From Amphimedon queenslandica (taxonomy: Eukaryota; Porifera; Demospongiae; Haplosclerida; Niphatidae): a stretch of 51,543 nucleotides of DNA. The translations under genes were made by a program, and so were the position numbers. Where the stretch lies: the NCBI RefSeq assembly GCF_000090795.2, contig NW_003546551.1:1-51543 (forward strand). Reading direction: 5' to 3'. Positions 42,432-51,543 of this stretch are shown one piece after another (position 1 is the first letter of the stretch; the number at the start of each line of letters is the position of its first letter). The notes beneath the pieces are model-generated. The model was given only the letters and a program-made list of their open reading frames with translations. It did no database searches and had not been told where the DNA came from.

Positions 42432-42581
42432 TGCAAGTGTACCTTGACAGAGCCTGTCCACTTTCAGTCTCCCATTGTAAAGTCTAACCAATTGAATAAT
42501 AAGATCTTCAACTGATACACCAACATTAGTCTCGTACAAGAAATGGCTCTCCTCTCCCTTTTTAATGTGAAGTTTCACCAT
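39192..42581 (-). CDS. CFAP298: CFAP298 (cilia- and flagella-associated protein 298)
   Basis: Seven exons join to 293 codons (292 aa): 42443-42581, 40600-40767, 40401-40468, 39972-40130, 39792-39923, 39556-39651 and 39192-39308. The protein aligns in plan and length with animal CFAP298 (C21orf59/Kurly), a cytoplasmic factor needed for dynein-arm assembly and motile cilia. Landmarks are the MVKLHIKKG N-terminus, YNGRLKVDRLC, GILLPPNMQGLTDEQI, the APNEKMKEVL block, and AIMIVYPMNLPPYDPIRLEF. The GQGAPAREP segment and C-terminal DIKW complete the match. Intron 1 (40768-42442) contains the longest 186-bp repeat array and a trinucleotide microsatellite. The start is 167 bp from the LDLRAP1-like start on the other strand. 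Confidence 0.95.
41340..42335 (+). repeat. Tandem 186-bp palindrome-centred repeat, array C (CFAP298 intron 1)
   Basis: About 5.3 units occur. Palindrome cores start at 41590, 41776, 41962 and 42148, with exact 186-bp spacing. A degenerate core (CCCCAGTTCAGGGG) lies near 41410. The last core has expanded to CTGTAC(TA)nGCACAG. Orientation is opposite to CFAP298 transcription, so the repeat is not tied to the sense strand of its host gene. Confidence 0.92.
42377..42430. repeat. (ATA)n microsatellite, CFAP298 intron 1
   Basis: This is about 18 perfect ATA/AAT units, ending 13 bp from the CFAP298 exon 1 donor. Confidence 0.95.
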
Positions 42582-42747
42582 GTCTTCTTTTTATCCCACA
42601 AATTTTGCAAAATGGCACCTGTTTTGACTAGTTATTAACTAGTTATAAAAATACAAAGGGCGTGGTTATTTCTAAGCCACACCCCTTTGAGATTTTAATA
42701 ACTAGTTTAGGTTTTAATAACTAGCCAGTGAAATCATTCACTTTACA
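42582..42747. promoter_or_regulatory. Divergent promoter of CFAP298 and the LDLRAP1-like gene, with hairpin symmetry
   Basis: The 166-bp space is largely an imperfect inverted repeat. AAAGGGCGTGG (42655-42665) faces CCACACCCCTTTGA (42677-42690), and outside them CTAGTTATTAACTAGTTAT faces ATAACTAGTTTAGG/TTAATAACTAG. The inner pair are GC-box/CACCC (KLF/Sp-like) motifs. Confidence 0.55.
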
Positions 42748-45700
42748 ATGGCAGTGGATCATCTAAAAGCTGTTGGCCTTGCCATCAAGAAAAGTCCTAG
42801 AGCGATACGGAAGAAATTTGGAGGAGGAGGCGAGCAAAACCAGCACGAGAGTGAGTTTTAGCCTTTAGTGCTATTTAGGCCTACCGGCACTCAGCGCGTC
42901 TTCTCGTTCACTACTTGCTAACCGACATGCAAGCTTTTCCCTCCATAGTTCTCTATTTCTACACTGCTGACTAAATTGAGTCGTGACTTGGAGTAGCTAG
43001 CTAGCCTTTGCAGTTGTGTCCCAGCATGTGTAGCAGTAGTGAATTCCAGCCCTGTTATTATTATTGTGTACATGTATATACAACCTTTGAACAAATGGTA
43101 TGATGTAAATTAAATTGTGGACAGGAGGCTGTAATGTTTAGTAGGTACAATATCGATAATCCTGGACACCTGCTGACACTGAATATGTAATGTTTAGCAT
43201 TGCAATTATTGAATTTTTTATGACATTTTATATAGAGGGCATAGGGCTTCTAGCCTATTTCCTTACATTTTTATGTGCATGTACCTCAGTTGGGTGTTAT
43301 TTTATTTATGCCGACACTGAAAGTATCAATTTCCTGCCTCTTCTTGTATCCATTCGTAGTACTCGATGAAGACTGGTACCATTCAGAAGATCCAGTGAAG
43401 AGTGGCGTTACTTTCTTTTGCAAGGTTAGTATACGATCGAATGGTTATTGTATGGTTGGTATCTCAACTATGATACACAGTAACTAAGCACTACTCACAG
43501 AAAAACACAGAACACCCATAATTTGTACATATTGTTATTGATTGTATTATCTTATGAAGTTTGTTTTCGAGAGGGGTCATTTTTTCTTTCATTTTAAACA
43601 AAGACAGAATAGATAAACATTAATTTTGTGTGTGTGTGTATTTTTAAAATGATAAAAGATAGGAAGGTAAATTTTGGACCAAGTGCAATCATGATGTCAA
43701 TAGAAGCCAATGATGACCACTATAGATACCTTTTGATTATTCTAAATGTGTAGTATACTATAATATTGATAGTATATCACATTGTATATGGTCACATTGT
43801 ATTTGCTATATTTCCTGAAGAATTATAAGCTTATTTGTAAAGTTATTGAGTAGCTAATAATGCTTAACAAACTATGTTGAGTATTTTGTTGTCATACTCT
43901 TATATTATAATACTAATGATGCATGGTATATATGTGTCTTGTATTCTATATGATGATGCTTATATGGTAACAATTATTCTTATTAGTATTTGGGAAGTAT
44001 GGGCGTTCAGAAAACACACGGTCCAGGGTCAACAGAAGATGCTGTGAAAGCAATAGTGCAAGAGGTAAGCATGTCCATACTTTATATCTTATGTATACAA
44101 GAATGAGAGTAAAAAAAGAACTCACGGAATATATTGTTGTTGTTGTTGTTGTTATAGGCCAAAGTGAGGGCAGGAAAGCTTCAAAAAGTTAAACTGACGG
44201 TTTCCTCAAAGTTTTTGAAATTAGAGGATGCCACCAAACAGGTTAGGCTATTTGATATTGTTATCTCAGTGTCACTGATGATATGTAAAGAATCAGTTTC
44301 CTTGTTTGCTTTTAAAACCTGCAAGCTTAGAATTATGACTCCCAAGCTCATAATGATAACAAATAAATATTGCTAACCCGAGACTAATGAAATTATTTTC
44401 GTACACAGATTAAACTGGACGAAATACCACTCTACAGGTGAGCCATTGTTTGTGACAGTTATTGCAATGTATAAGTATTAATATAAACTGTTATCAACTG
44501 TTAATAGATGATAATGGATTAAAATTAGGTGCTAGAATGTTGATGAACTATTTTTATTTCTATTATTATAATATTGATGTATTTTTATTCATTGAAATTA
44601 TTATTTTGTTTGTACAATTGCAAATCCGAATGTTTATTCATGTCTTTTTTGTATTATTGTCTTTCTATTGTTATTATTTTTGTAAATTAATGTTAATGAC
44701 TATAATTGCTAGGGTTTCATACTGTACTGTTGATCCATACTATGACAAAGTGTTCTGCTATATTGCACGTAATGGAGAGACAAAGAAACTAGAGTGCCAT
44801 GCTTACCTCTGTGGAAAAAGATCAAAAGTTAGTATAATGTATTTGACTGATATATGAAATAAATGTAGACAGTTGCCTGTCTTTAATTTGCATGCTAAGC
44901 TGTCATGACATCTGAGTTTAAAATGTATTTTTTAAAATGGTTTATAATTAACGAAAAATAAAGGGCAATGTATCATCAGCAGCTTCTAAAAGTACATAAG
45001 TATAGGGAGCAAAAATAAGCAGCAAAAATAGGCAGCAAAAATAGGCAGCTTAATGAAGTGTAGCTTAAATATAGTCAAGTTATTTCACGTAAATTTCATA
45101 TAAGAAAACAGGAACATCTTCATCATTAGTGCCCTGGTCACCACACACCCTCAGCTCAATATAATCAGTAGTGCTAGCATTGTACTGCCTGTAGAACCAT
45201 GGTAAGTATGGTGATGAACAGCAGTTTGCTTGTTCAATGGCTATACAGCCCTGACCATCCCAGAGTGGATCGGCACTTCCTCCTTCACAATAATAATTGT
45301 TTCCAATAAATGAAGGAACTTGTTGTGAGCTACCAATAGTACATGGACAATTGTATTGCCCAATATCATAAATTGCTGAGGTACCTGATGCAACAAAAGT
45401 CCAGACATGTTGACGAGGGGATCCACGTGTAATACTCACACCATCAACATAAGTAGAGTCAATATTGTTGCGTTGAGGGTTACCATTAAAAAGAGCATCA
45501 GGAGTAGCTTTTGGATATCCCTCTACTCTACCACAAATCTGTGAATAACTGATGCCATTAGTAAAAAACTTGGCTGGTGTACAACTACCAGTATTAGTAT
45601 CTGGTCTGCCACAAGATCTCTTCCCTCCTATAGTGTACTGCCTAAACCCAGTGGGACAGCTCTGTGTAGCATCAGACATATCCAGATATGCTACTCTTGT

Positions 45701-48700
45701 CCATCCTCCTCCTGAACCACAGAGCTGGTCCATGTTACAGTAGATAGTGTGACCACCAGCATGATAGTAACCTGTTGCACTGTTTGGATGCGCCATCTTA
45801 ATGTCATTACATGAAACAGGCCCTGTAGATGTAACGAGAGTAGACTCATTTTGTAGCTCCAGTAATTTATTTGCTACTATAATTATGTCATCAACAATTG
45901 CAGCAGTAGATATGCCATTCCCTTCAATATTAGTTAGACTACCAACTATGTCCATGAGCATGTTAGCCGAATCCTTTGTTGTATTCAATATCTGGTTTAT
46001 GTTCCCTGTAGTGTTAACATCAGTATAGCTGTATATATCATCGACTTTCATTGCAGTGTCTTGAGCCACATTAAATATACGGGCACTTGTATTCGTTAGT
46101 TGGTTGACTTTCATGCTCAGCTCCGTAACCTGTGTTTGCAAGAGGGTGTTGTTCTTTACCAGCTCATCGGTCCATGTGCTATAGACGACAGTGCAGTTAG
46201 GAAGGTTTCCTGTAGTAGCAGAGACTCCACTTGATGTTGAAGCAGTATTATCACAAACGGGGAGTGTGTTTAAATGTGTGAGAGTAAGGCCAGTAATACC
46301 AAGAAGGATAACAAGACCAAGGAATATCAGCAGAGCTACCACTATCAATATGACTGTACCAAATTTCCCTACAGATACTAATCCCTGATGCTGAAAACCT
46401 CCACTGGTCACTACTGGTCCAGGCTTATACCCAGATTGGTCATCATAGTCTTGTAGCTCTGTAACATCATAAAGATTCTTTGTATCATCCTCTTCCATTT
46501 TGGGGAGGTTGTTTGCTCTTTAGTAGGTGTTACCTGTAAAAGAAATGAATTTTATTAATTGTAGGCACAATAGTGAATGAATTTTTTTTTATTTTCATGG
46601 CAGTTTATGTACATGTATATGCAATATAATCTGTTATTTCTCTTAGGCAGAAGCTGTGACACTGACTGTTGCTCAAGCATTTAACATTGCATATGATAGT
46701 TGGAAGGTTGGTAGATGTTATGGTGATGAAATTCTATAACTGTTACTGATTATAGGAACAGAAAAAGAAAGTACCTGAGGAGAAGAAAGCAAGCAGTAGT
46801 AGCAGCAGCAATGCCAGCAATCATACAGGAGGAGGAGTAACTCCTGTAAAACAATTACTGACTCAAACTTCTCAGGAAACTGAAGATTTACTAGGTAAAG
46901 AAATTTTAATAATTATTACCGAGCTGAAAGCAAAAATAGTAATATAGCTAATTAACTATAGCAAGAGTAAATAATACCTACAGAGAGTATCCAACGGCCC
47001 CATCTCAGCTGCTGCAAGTGTGTGGATTTCTAGGAAGTCACGTTCAGTATACTTCTGTATATTATCAATGATAATGTTGTTATAACAACACATCTGTATA
47101 AACATTGATTGAAAACTACTGAAGTATGCGGAATGTGACTTCCTAGAAATCCAGTTAATCCAGTAAATCCACTAGTGCTGGGCGATATTGAAAATTTTGA
47201 AACGATACGATATGATACGATATTGCCTAAAACTTGATGAGGATATCGATATTCTTTATCGATAAGTTATTAAGCCACACCCATTAACTTTAATATTACT
47301 AAAATGGCTAAATAAAGCTATTTCTGAGAACAATTATTATTGAAAAACATTATAAAAACATTCTTTGGCTTCATAATACTTCAGCTACTTCATCTACTTT
47401 CCAAGAAAATACATTCTAGTAATTTTTGAGATGTTACTCCTATAGTTAATTAACCATTTATTAAGGTTATGTAACCATTTTGTGGGCGTGGCCTCGTTAT
47501 CGATATTTTCTTCAAATTTTTTCGATATTGATAAGTATCGATACCGCATTATATCGATTAAATATCGTGAGTTTTGATATATCGCCCAGCACTAAAATCC
47601 ACACACTAGCAGCAGGCCTCAATAGGGCTGTTGGATACTCTCTGTAGGTATTATTTACTCTTGACTATAGTGTAGCAACAAGAACAAAATAAATATATAA
47701 AATAAACAGAAATAAGTTAATGTCCACTGTCTGACTGTTATATCAGGCTCTGTACTATTCAGTTTTGTTGCTTTACTTGCCTTGTAGGTGAACCTATTTT
47801 AAATCCTGTACCATTGTCAAGCCCACGAGCGCCTTCTCCTACTCTACCACAGGTTATTCCTGAGATGACATTTGACCTTCTTCCTAGCAGTCCTAAGCGC
47901 CATGAAGACACCAATCCCTTTAGATCTGGAGGGATGCCAATGTCTCCGATGATCCAGCGTCATAACACACAGCAAACCGAACCATTATCAGCTGATGCTC
48001 TGGAAATACAGACAACACTGTCAAAGGCTAAAAGTTTGGTAAGTCAGTTATACTACGTTTACACTACGGAACTGGGCCAAACCGTGCTGAGCCAGGCTGG
48101 TTGGCCCTGCTGTACTTACCATGCTGGCCTGGTTTGGCCCAGCTCACTTCAGCTCAGTTTGGTTACTATTTACACTATCAAATGAAACTGTGCTAGCCCA
48201 CTTTAAACAGGGCTGACTCAGTTAAAGAAGCTAGTGTAAACATAGTATTAGATTTGTTATAGATAAAAGAGTTTATAAATTGATGTTGTAAATATTAATA
48301 CATGTACTGTATTTATTGATGTGATGGTCAATTTCTCATTTCCTTCTTATCACAATAGAACTACATAGCTGTTGAAGACGAGTTGGATGATGAGTTTCAA
48401 CAGTAAGTATTAGTGATTCATAATTATTACATATAATAAACTTTGGGTCAAAACTATATTTTAAAAATTAGATCTCTACTCTTGATAGATCTATAGCATG
48501 ATCTCTCTTATTTTATATACCTCATGTCTACCCTTTACAACAATAATAATATCAACAAAATGCTCTTGTTTTTTTACTTTGTATAGATTAGCTGAGGCCA
48601 GATCAAACCCTCATCTGTTGGATATTGGTGAAGTAGATCGCTCACAAGTCAGTGGAGATGTAAAACAATATATGCTTCTTGGAGACAGATCTTTTGAAGA

Positions 48701-48743
48701 TCTTTCACGATCTAAATCACACGATGATTTCCTGCGATTGTAA
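42748..48743 (+). CDS. LDLRAP1: LDLRAP1/ARH-like PTB-domain endocytic adaptor
   Basis: Eleven exons join to 375 codons (374 aa): 42748-42850, 43360-43424, 43987-44064, 44158-44241, 44409-44437, 44713-44827, 46647-46706, 46756-46894, 47788-48038, 48359-48402 and 48587-48743. A short basic N-terminus ends in FGGGGEQ. A PTB/PID domain spans about residues 40-185, with YLGSMGV, KLQKVKLTVS, YRVSYCTVD, KVFCYIARN, LECHAYLC and the C-terminal helix AVTLTVAQAFNIAYDSW. That last block is the ARH type rather than the GULP or DAB type. ARH binds NPxY tails of LDL-receptor family proteins and links them to AP-2 and clathrin. The C-terminal tail has a Ser run, SPRAPSPTLP and a possible clathrin-box-like LLDIGE near the end. 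Intron 6 contains a complete antisense gene, intron 8 contains nested transposons and intron 9 a Harbinger MITE. Introns 1 and 2 (about 0.5 kb each) show nothing of note. Confidence 0.88.
45080..46498 (-). CDS. Type II membrane protein with fibrinogen-like C-terminal domain, copy 1 (nested in adaptor intron 6)
   Basis: The protein has 472 residues in one coding exon, with an ATG at 46498. A short cytoplasmic tail carries acidic and tyrosine residues (NLYDVTELQDYDD). One membrane helix follows (ILIVVALLIFLGLVILLGI), then a helical stalk of about 150 residues with several N-glycosylation sites. The C-terminal region of about 240 residues begins VSCNDIKMAHPNSATGYY. It contains IYCNMDQLCGSGGGWTRVAY, the start of a fibrinogen-related domain (Cys, short spacer, GGGWT), followed by about ten more cysteines. 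The rest does not follow the usual fibrinogen ending, so a sponge-type variant (fibrinogen/intelectin-like) is likely. It probably acts as a cell-surface recognition or lectin-like receptor. A splice acceptor just upstream of the ATG suggests a 5' UTR intron. A close paralogue is at 49087-50490. Confidence 0.75.
   Translation of the reverse strand: MEEDDTKNLYDVTELQDYDDQSGYKPGPVVTSGGFQHQGLVSVGKFGTVILIVVALLIFLGLVILLGITGLTLTHLNTLPVCDNTASTSSGVSATTGNLPNCTVVYSTWTDELVKNNTLLQTQVTELSMKVNQLTNTSARIFNVAQDTAMKVDDIYSYTDVNTTGNINQILNTTKDSANMLMDIVGSLTNIEGNGISTAAIVDDIIIVANKLLELQNESTLVTSTGPVSCNDIKMAHPNSATGYYHAGGHTIYCNMDQLCGSGGGWTRVAYLDMSDATQSCPTGFRQYTIGGKRSCGRPDTNTGSCTPAKFFTNGISYSQICGRVEGYPKATPDALFNGNPQRNNIDSTYVDGVSITRGSPRQHVWTFVASGTSAIYDIGQYNCPCTIGSSQQVPSFIGNNYYCEGGSADPLWDGQGCIAIEQANCCSSPYLPWFYRQYNASTTDYIELRVCGDQGTNDEDVPVFLYEIYVK
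46956..47669 (-). mobile_element. MITE family member (copy 2), interrupted by a hAT MITE
   Basis: The ends ACTATAGCAAGAGTAAATAA and the complement CTATAGTCAAGAGTAAATAA match, continuing through TACCTACAGAGAGTATCCAAC. The inverted arms are long. The interior has the same GTTGTTATAACAAC palindrome and GAAGTCAC-type blocks as copy 1 (10899-11726), but in the opposite orientation. It is split by the element at 47173-47594. It lies in intron 8 of the adaptor gene. Confidence 0.8.
47173..47594. mobile_element. 422-bp hAT-type MITE with 8-bp target duplication
   Basis: The termini TAGTGCTGGGCGATAT and ATATCGCCCAGCACTA are perfect 16-bp inverted repeats. They are flanked by the 8-bp duplication AAATCCAC (47165-47172 and 47595-47602). 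Subterminal regions are rich in ATCGATA-type strings. There is no ORF. The terminus is unlike that of the hAT element at 10989-11546, so it is a different hAT family. Confidence 0.88.
48051..48247. mobile_element. 197-bp Harbinger-type MITE with TTA target duplication
   Basis: The termini TACTACGTTTACACTA and the complement TACTATGTTTACACTA are inverted repeats. TTA sits directly on both sides (48048-48050 and 48248-48250), the standard PIF/Harbinger target duplication. Subterminal copies of GGCC/GGGCC and CTGAGCCAG-type motifs are present. The GTTTACACTA core recurs at the left end of the Harbinger remnant at position 45. It lies in intron 9 of the adaptor gene. Confidence 0.85.
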
Positions 48744-49086
48744 CATGACTATGTACACATTACTACAATTTAGTGCAAATTGTGTCAAAAATTTAGTGGC
48801 ATGCCTCATTAATTATTTAATGTTTTCCTTTAATTCATTATTTCTAATTGCTTTTTAAAAATTTTTGCTTCCTGCCTATCTTTTTCATGCCTCATCTAAA
48901 AATTATTTGTAAAATTTGGTGTGTTACTTCCTAGGAATTGCCAATTGGTAATTTTTAAATTATTTATGTATGCAAGTAAAAATAGTAAATAAAGGGCAGC
49001 ATAATTATGTTTTTTGGGAACGTATAAGCAGCTTATAGCAAAAGTTAGCAAAAGTTGTTTGTAAACAAGTAGGAGTGTAGCAAAAG
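48744..49086. other. Convergent spacer between the adaptor and fibrinogen-like copy 2
   Basis: This is 343 bp of AT-rich sequence holding both 3' UTRs. The part next to copy 2 (AATAAAGGGCAG, then AGCAAAAGTT repeats) resembles the 3' flank of copy 1 (AATAAAGGGCAA, then AGCAAAAATA repeats at about 44957-45045). The duplication unit therefore included the 3' flank. Confidence 0.6.
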
Positions 49087-50490
49087 TTATTTCACGTAAA
49101 TTTCATATAAACCAACAGGAACATCTTCATCACCAGTAGACTGGTCACCACACACCCTCAGCTCAACATAATCAGTAGTGGCTGTGTTCAAGTTCCTGTA
49201 GAACCATGGTAAGTATGTTGATGAACAACAGTTGGTTTCTATGGGTAAACAGTCCTGACCATCCCAGAGTGGATCAGCACTTCCTCCTTCGCAATAATAA
49301 TTGCTTCCAATAAATGAAGGAACTTGCTGTGTGCTACCAGGAGAACATGGACAATTGTATACACCTCCAGCAATAATACTTGTTTGTATTGTTGCAATAA
49401 AGGTCCAGACATGTTGACGAGGGGACCCACGTGTAATACTCACACCATCAACGTAAGATGAATCAATATTGTTGCGTTGATTGTTACCAGCGAAAATGCC
49501 ATCAGGGCTTGTTTTTGCAAATCCTTCAACTCGACCACAAATCTGTGAGTAACCAATACCGTTAGTAGAAAATGAGGCTGATGAACAACTACGACTGTTA
49601 GACTCAGGTCTTCCACAGTATCTCTTCCCTCCTAAGGTGTACAGCCTAAACCCAGTGGGACAGTTCTGTGTAGCATCAGACATATCCAGATATGCTAGTC
49701 TTGTCCATCCTCCTCCTGAACCACATAACTGATCCATGTTACAGTAAGTGTTTTGATTGTTAAGATTATACCAACCAGAAGGACTGTTAGGTAGAGCTGC
49801 CTTGACGTCTTTGCATGAGACTGGTATTAAGGAATTGAAGAGAGACGATACATTCTGAAACTGAAGTATTTCTCCGACCATGATTAGTAGATCATCGGTT
49901 ACTCCAGCAGTAGAGGTAGCAGTGTCTTTAATATTGGAAAGAGTAGTAATAATGTTCACGAGCCTTTGAGCAGACAGTCCTGTTGCCTGCTGCACTTGAT
50001 TCAAAATATCTGAGATATTGACTAGCTGCTCATCCATTGCTGAACGAATGTCATCAACTTTAGCCTCTGTGCTTCCTAATTGCTGTGTCACCTGGCTAAG
50101 AATACCGGTTTGCTTGTTTGTGCTATTAGCAAGATCTTGAATGAGATTTCTGGTATCATTATCTCTTTGGCTAAGAAGCTCTCGAGTTAGATTGAGAATC
50201 TGTGAGCAACTATCACCATTGCTGCTAACTATGCCACCAGTACTAGCTCCTGTACAATCACACGTGTCTGCTACATTCAACTGTGTTAGTGTAACACCAT
50301 TCATACCCAGGAGTATTATAAGGATAAGGATTATGAAGGCCTGTATGCCAAGGAGAACAAAAAGAGTTTTCCTTCCAGCTGGGACAGTGTCATGTATCTG
50401 TAGATTAGGTAATGGTCGTTCAGGGAAGTCATCCTTTCCATCATATTCGTGCTCAACCTCATAAAGATTTTTGTTATCATCAATCTCCAT
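49087..50490 (-). CDS. Type II membrane protein with fibrinogen-like C-terminal domain, copy 2
   Basis: The protein has 467 residues, one coding exon and an ATG at 50490. It has the same plan as copy 1: an NLYEVEHEYD tail, a membrane helix (LFVLLGIQAFIILILIILLG), and a glycosylated, Gln-rich helical stalk with heptad-like spacing (about residues 95-220). The cysteine-rich recognition domain begins VSCKDVKAALPNSPSGWYN. The recognition domain is much more similar between the copies than the stalk. Shared blocks include DQLCGSGGGWTR, LDMSDATQ, VDGVSITRGSPRQHVWTF and SFIG(N/S)NYYCEGGSADPLW. This pattern fits purifying selection or gene conversion on the head with free divergence of the stalk. It lies just downstream of, and convergent with, the adaptor gene that hosts copy 1. 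Confidence 0.78.
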   Translation of the reverse strand: MEIDDNKNLYEVEHEYDGKDDFPERPLPNLQIHDTVPAGRKTLFVLLGIQAFIILILIILLGMNGVTLTQLNVADTCDCTGASTGGIVSSNGDSCSQILNLTRELLSQRDNDTRNLIQDLANSTNKQTGILSQVTQQLGSTEAKVDDIRSAMDEQLVNISDILNQVQQATGLSAQRLVNIITTLSNIKDTATSTAGVTDDLLIMVGEILQFQNVSSLFNSLIPVSCKDVKAALPNSPSGWYNLNNQNTYCNMDQLCGSGGGWTRLAYLDMSDATQNCPTGFRLYTLGGKRYCGRPESNSRSCSSASFSTNGIGYSQICGRVEGFAKTSPDGIFAGNNQRNNIDSSYVDGVSITRGSPRQHVWTFIATIQTSIIAGGVYNCPCSPGSTQQVPSFIGSNYYCEGGSADPLWDGQDCLPIETNCCSSTYLPWFYRNLNTATTDYVELRVCGDQSTGDEDVPVGLYEIYVK

Positions 50491-50950
50491 AACTGCAAAG
50501 AGGAATATTTAGCCTTGTAGAATAACAACCTTCTTTTGTTGATTCATAAAGAGGTGTAACTTTATTATGAGATTCATAATTTGTAATAGGAACAATGGAT
50601 CTTCTGGTTTAAAATAGTATTCACAATAATAGAATAGTTCATGTGTAGTGTCTCACACCCTCATGTTTATTAGCTACCACATGTAGATCTACATGTATAT
50701 AGACTGTCAAAAGCAGCGATTGGTCCATTATAGATGATTAGTCAGTAAAACTATTGTCTACAATTCAAAAATGCTCAAAAATATAAGTCATGGTCTTGTA
50801 ACTACTGGAAGGAGCACAATTTTGATCAAAACACAGTAAAAGCAAGAAATTTAACAACCCCAATCATGTATAAAGGTATAAATCTAATTGCTTCTTGTTC
50901 ATTTAGCTTATGTTACAATAGATTCTCTGATATGTGTATGTAAACCAGGA
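50491..50950. other. Upstream region of fibrinogen-like copy 2
   Basis: This is AT-rich sequence with no recognised gene. It should contain the promoter of the gene at 49087-50490. A short CTACATGTAGATCTACATGTA palindromic cluster is near 50676-50698. Confidence 0.45.
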
Positions 50951-50959
50951 TCAAAATTA

Positions 50960-51200
50960 GTGTTGTTTTAGTTACAAAATTTAATTTTAGTTTAGTAATT
51001 ATTAGTTTTTTGTCTTTTTAATTAAATTAGTTAGTTTATAGTTTAGTTTTTCCCTCCTATCAAGAGTTTTAGTTAGTTTTAGTTAGTTTTTTTTCAATCA
51101 AAAAAATTTTAGCTAGTTTGTAGTTAGTTAACTAAATCTTTGCATGCTCATAGTTAGTATTAGTTTTAACAAATTTAGTTAGTTATTTTAGTTAAATTGT
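50960..51200. repeat. Degenerate (TTAGTT)n region at the hAT transposase 3' flank
   Basis: At least a dozen TTAGTT/TTTAGTTAG units occur, with breaks, immediately downstream of the stop of the hAT transposase (AACTAA on the transposase strand). The position suggests subterminal repeats of the transposon, but no inverted terminus was identified. Confidence 0.6.
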
Positions 51201-51208
51201 TTGAACGG

Positions 51209-51543
51209 CTATAGAAATTGCTTGTTAGTCTTTAAAAGTATCTCAGTTTCTAGTGTTGCTCCACTTAATCTGTTCCTTCTGCCTGATGAGCAATAACCAG
51301 CAACAGAAAACACTCTTTCAACGACAGTGGATGATGCTGGAATTGACAGTACCTCTTGAGCTATAAGTGACATTTTGGGATATAAGTGGGAGTTTTGAGT
51401 CCAAAATACGAGAGGGTCATCATCACTTTTATTCAGTTTTAACTGCATGTAAGCATCTAATTCATTTCTGTCTTCAACTGGTTCTATGTCTTCATTTTGC
51501 AGTTCCATAATCATCTGACTCAAAAAACGAAACTTCTTTAAAG
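51209..51543 (-). CDS. hAT transposase, C-terminal dimerisation region (partial, runs off the window)
   Basis: The frame is open from the stop at 51209 to the window edge, so the 5' part lies outside. The residues match the hAT family C-terminal dimerisation domain: ELDAYMQLKLNKSDDDPLVF, the tryptophan and YPKMSLIAQEVLSIPASST block, then VVERVFSVAGYCSSGRRNRL and a final L-x-T-N segment. This domain is needed for multimerisation and activity. The visible part has no stop or frameshift, so the copy could be intact. It is of a different subgroup from the frameshifted remnant at 11242-11462. Confidence 0.85.
   Translation of the reverse strand, partial: LKKFRFLSQMIMELQNEDIEPVEDRNELDAYMQLKLNKSDDDPLVFWTQNSHLYPKMSLIAQEVLSIPASSTVVERVFSVAGYCSSGRRNRLSGATLETEILLKTNKQFL

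Noticed and set aside
42361..42440. Tyr-rich C-terminus on the CFAP298 first exon frame
   Set aside because: It is translation of the ATA microsatellite beyond a clear splice donor, not real protein.
45080..46498. Calling the nested gene an alternative part of the adaptor transcript
   Set aside because: It is on the opposite strand with its own start, membrane helix and stop, and has an independent paralogue at 49087-50490.

Overview
The window looks like a piece of a compact, intron-rich, AT-rich early-branching animal genome. A demosponge such as Amphimedon is my best guess. This is inference from gene content, since no database search was possible. The support is a metazoan-type CDK8, two conserved cilium genes (CCDC81 and CFAP298), an LDLRAP1-type PTB adaptor, RING/B-box proteins, GT14 and FEM1-like genes, very short intergenic spaces, divergent gene pairs sharing 110-170 bp promoters, and many small DNA transposons in introns. 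Splice junctions were read by eye. In seven multi-exon genes the joined exons keep frame from start to stop; CDK8 keeps frame across eleven exons until the sequence gap.

Layout. 1-1240: 3'-truncated PIF/Harbinger transposase. 1545-2922 (+): 3' exons of a cell-surface glycoprotein. 3168-4250 (-): single-exon seven-transmembrane receptor. 4428-7233 (-): unusual 756-aa protein with a DED-like intracellular N-terminus, two membrane helices and a glycosylated ectodomain. 7345-10823 (+): class II CPD photolyase. 10890-11730: MITE interrupted by a hAT element with a frameshifted transposase remnant. 11866-12447 (-): putative N-myristoylated protein. 12939-14657 (+): secreted glycosidase-like protein without introns. 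14805-17861 (-): CCDC81. 18032-28675 (+): CDK8, whose 3' end falls in or beyond a 343-bp run of N. A FEM1-like gene (22313-24352, -) lies inside CDK8 intron 4. 29246-36689 (+): two paralogous RING/B-box genes flank an atypical kinase gene. 37166-38683 (-): GT14 glycosyltransferase. 39192-42581 (-): CFAP298. 42748-48743 (+): LDLRAP1-like adaptor, with a fibrinogen-like type II membrane protein gene in its intron 6 and a paralogue just downstream (49087-50490, -). 51209-51543 (-): 3' end of a hAT transposase.

The most notable unexplained structure is a repeat with a fixed 186-187 bp period built around the palindrome CTGTACTATAGTACAG. It forms short tandem arrays in introns of three unrelated genes (photolyase, CDK8, CFAP298). 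A reverse-oriented relative with a different palindrome and a period near 176 bp sits in intron 1 of the kinase gene. Other points of interest are the DED-like two-helix membrane protein beside a surface glycoprotein and a 7TM receptor, the RING/B-box-kinase-RING/B-box island, an RFX X-box in the CCDC81/CDK8 promoter, recurrent GGCGTGG promoter motifs, and two copies of one MITE family that were each hit by a different hAT element.
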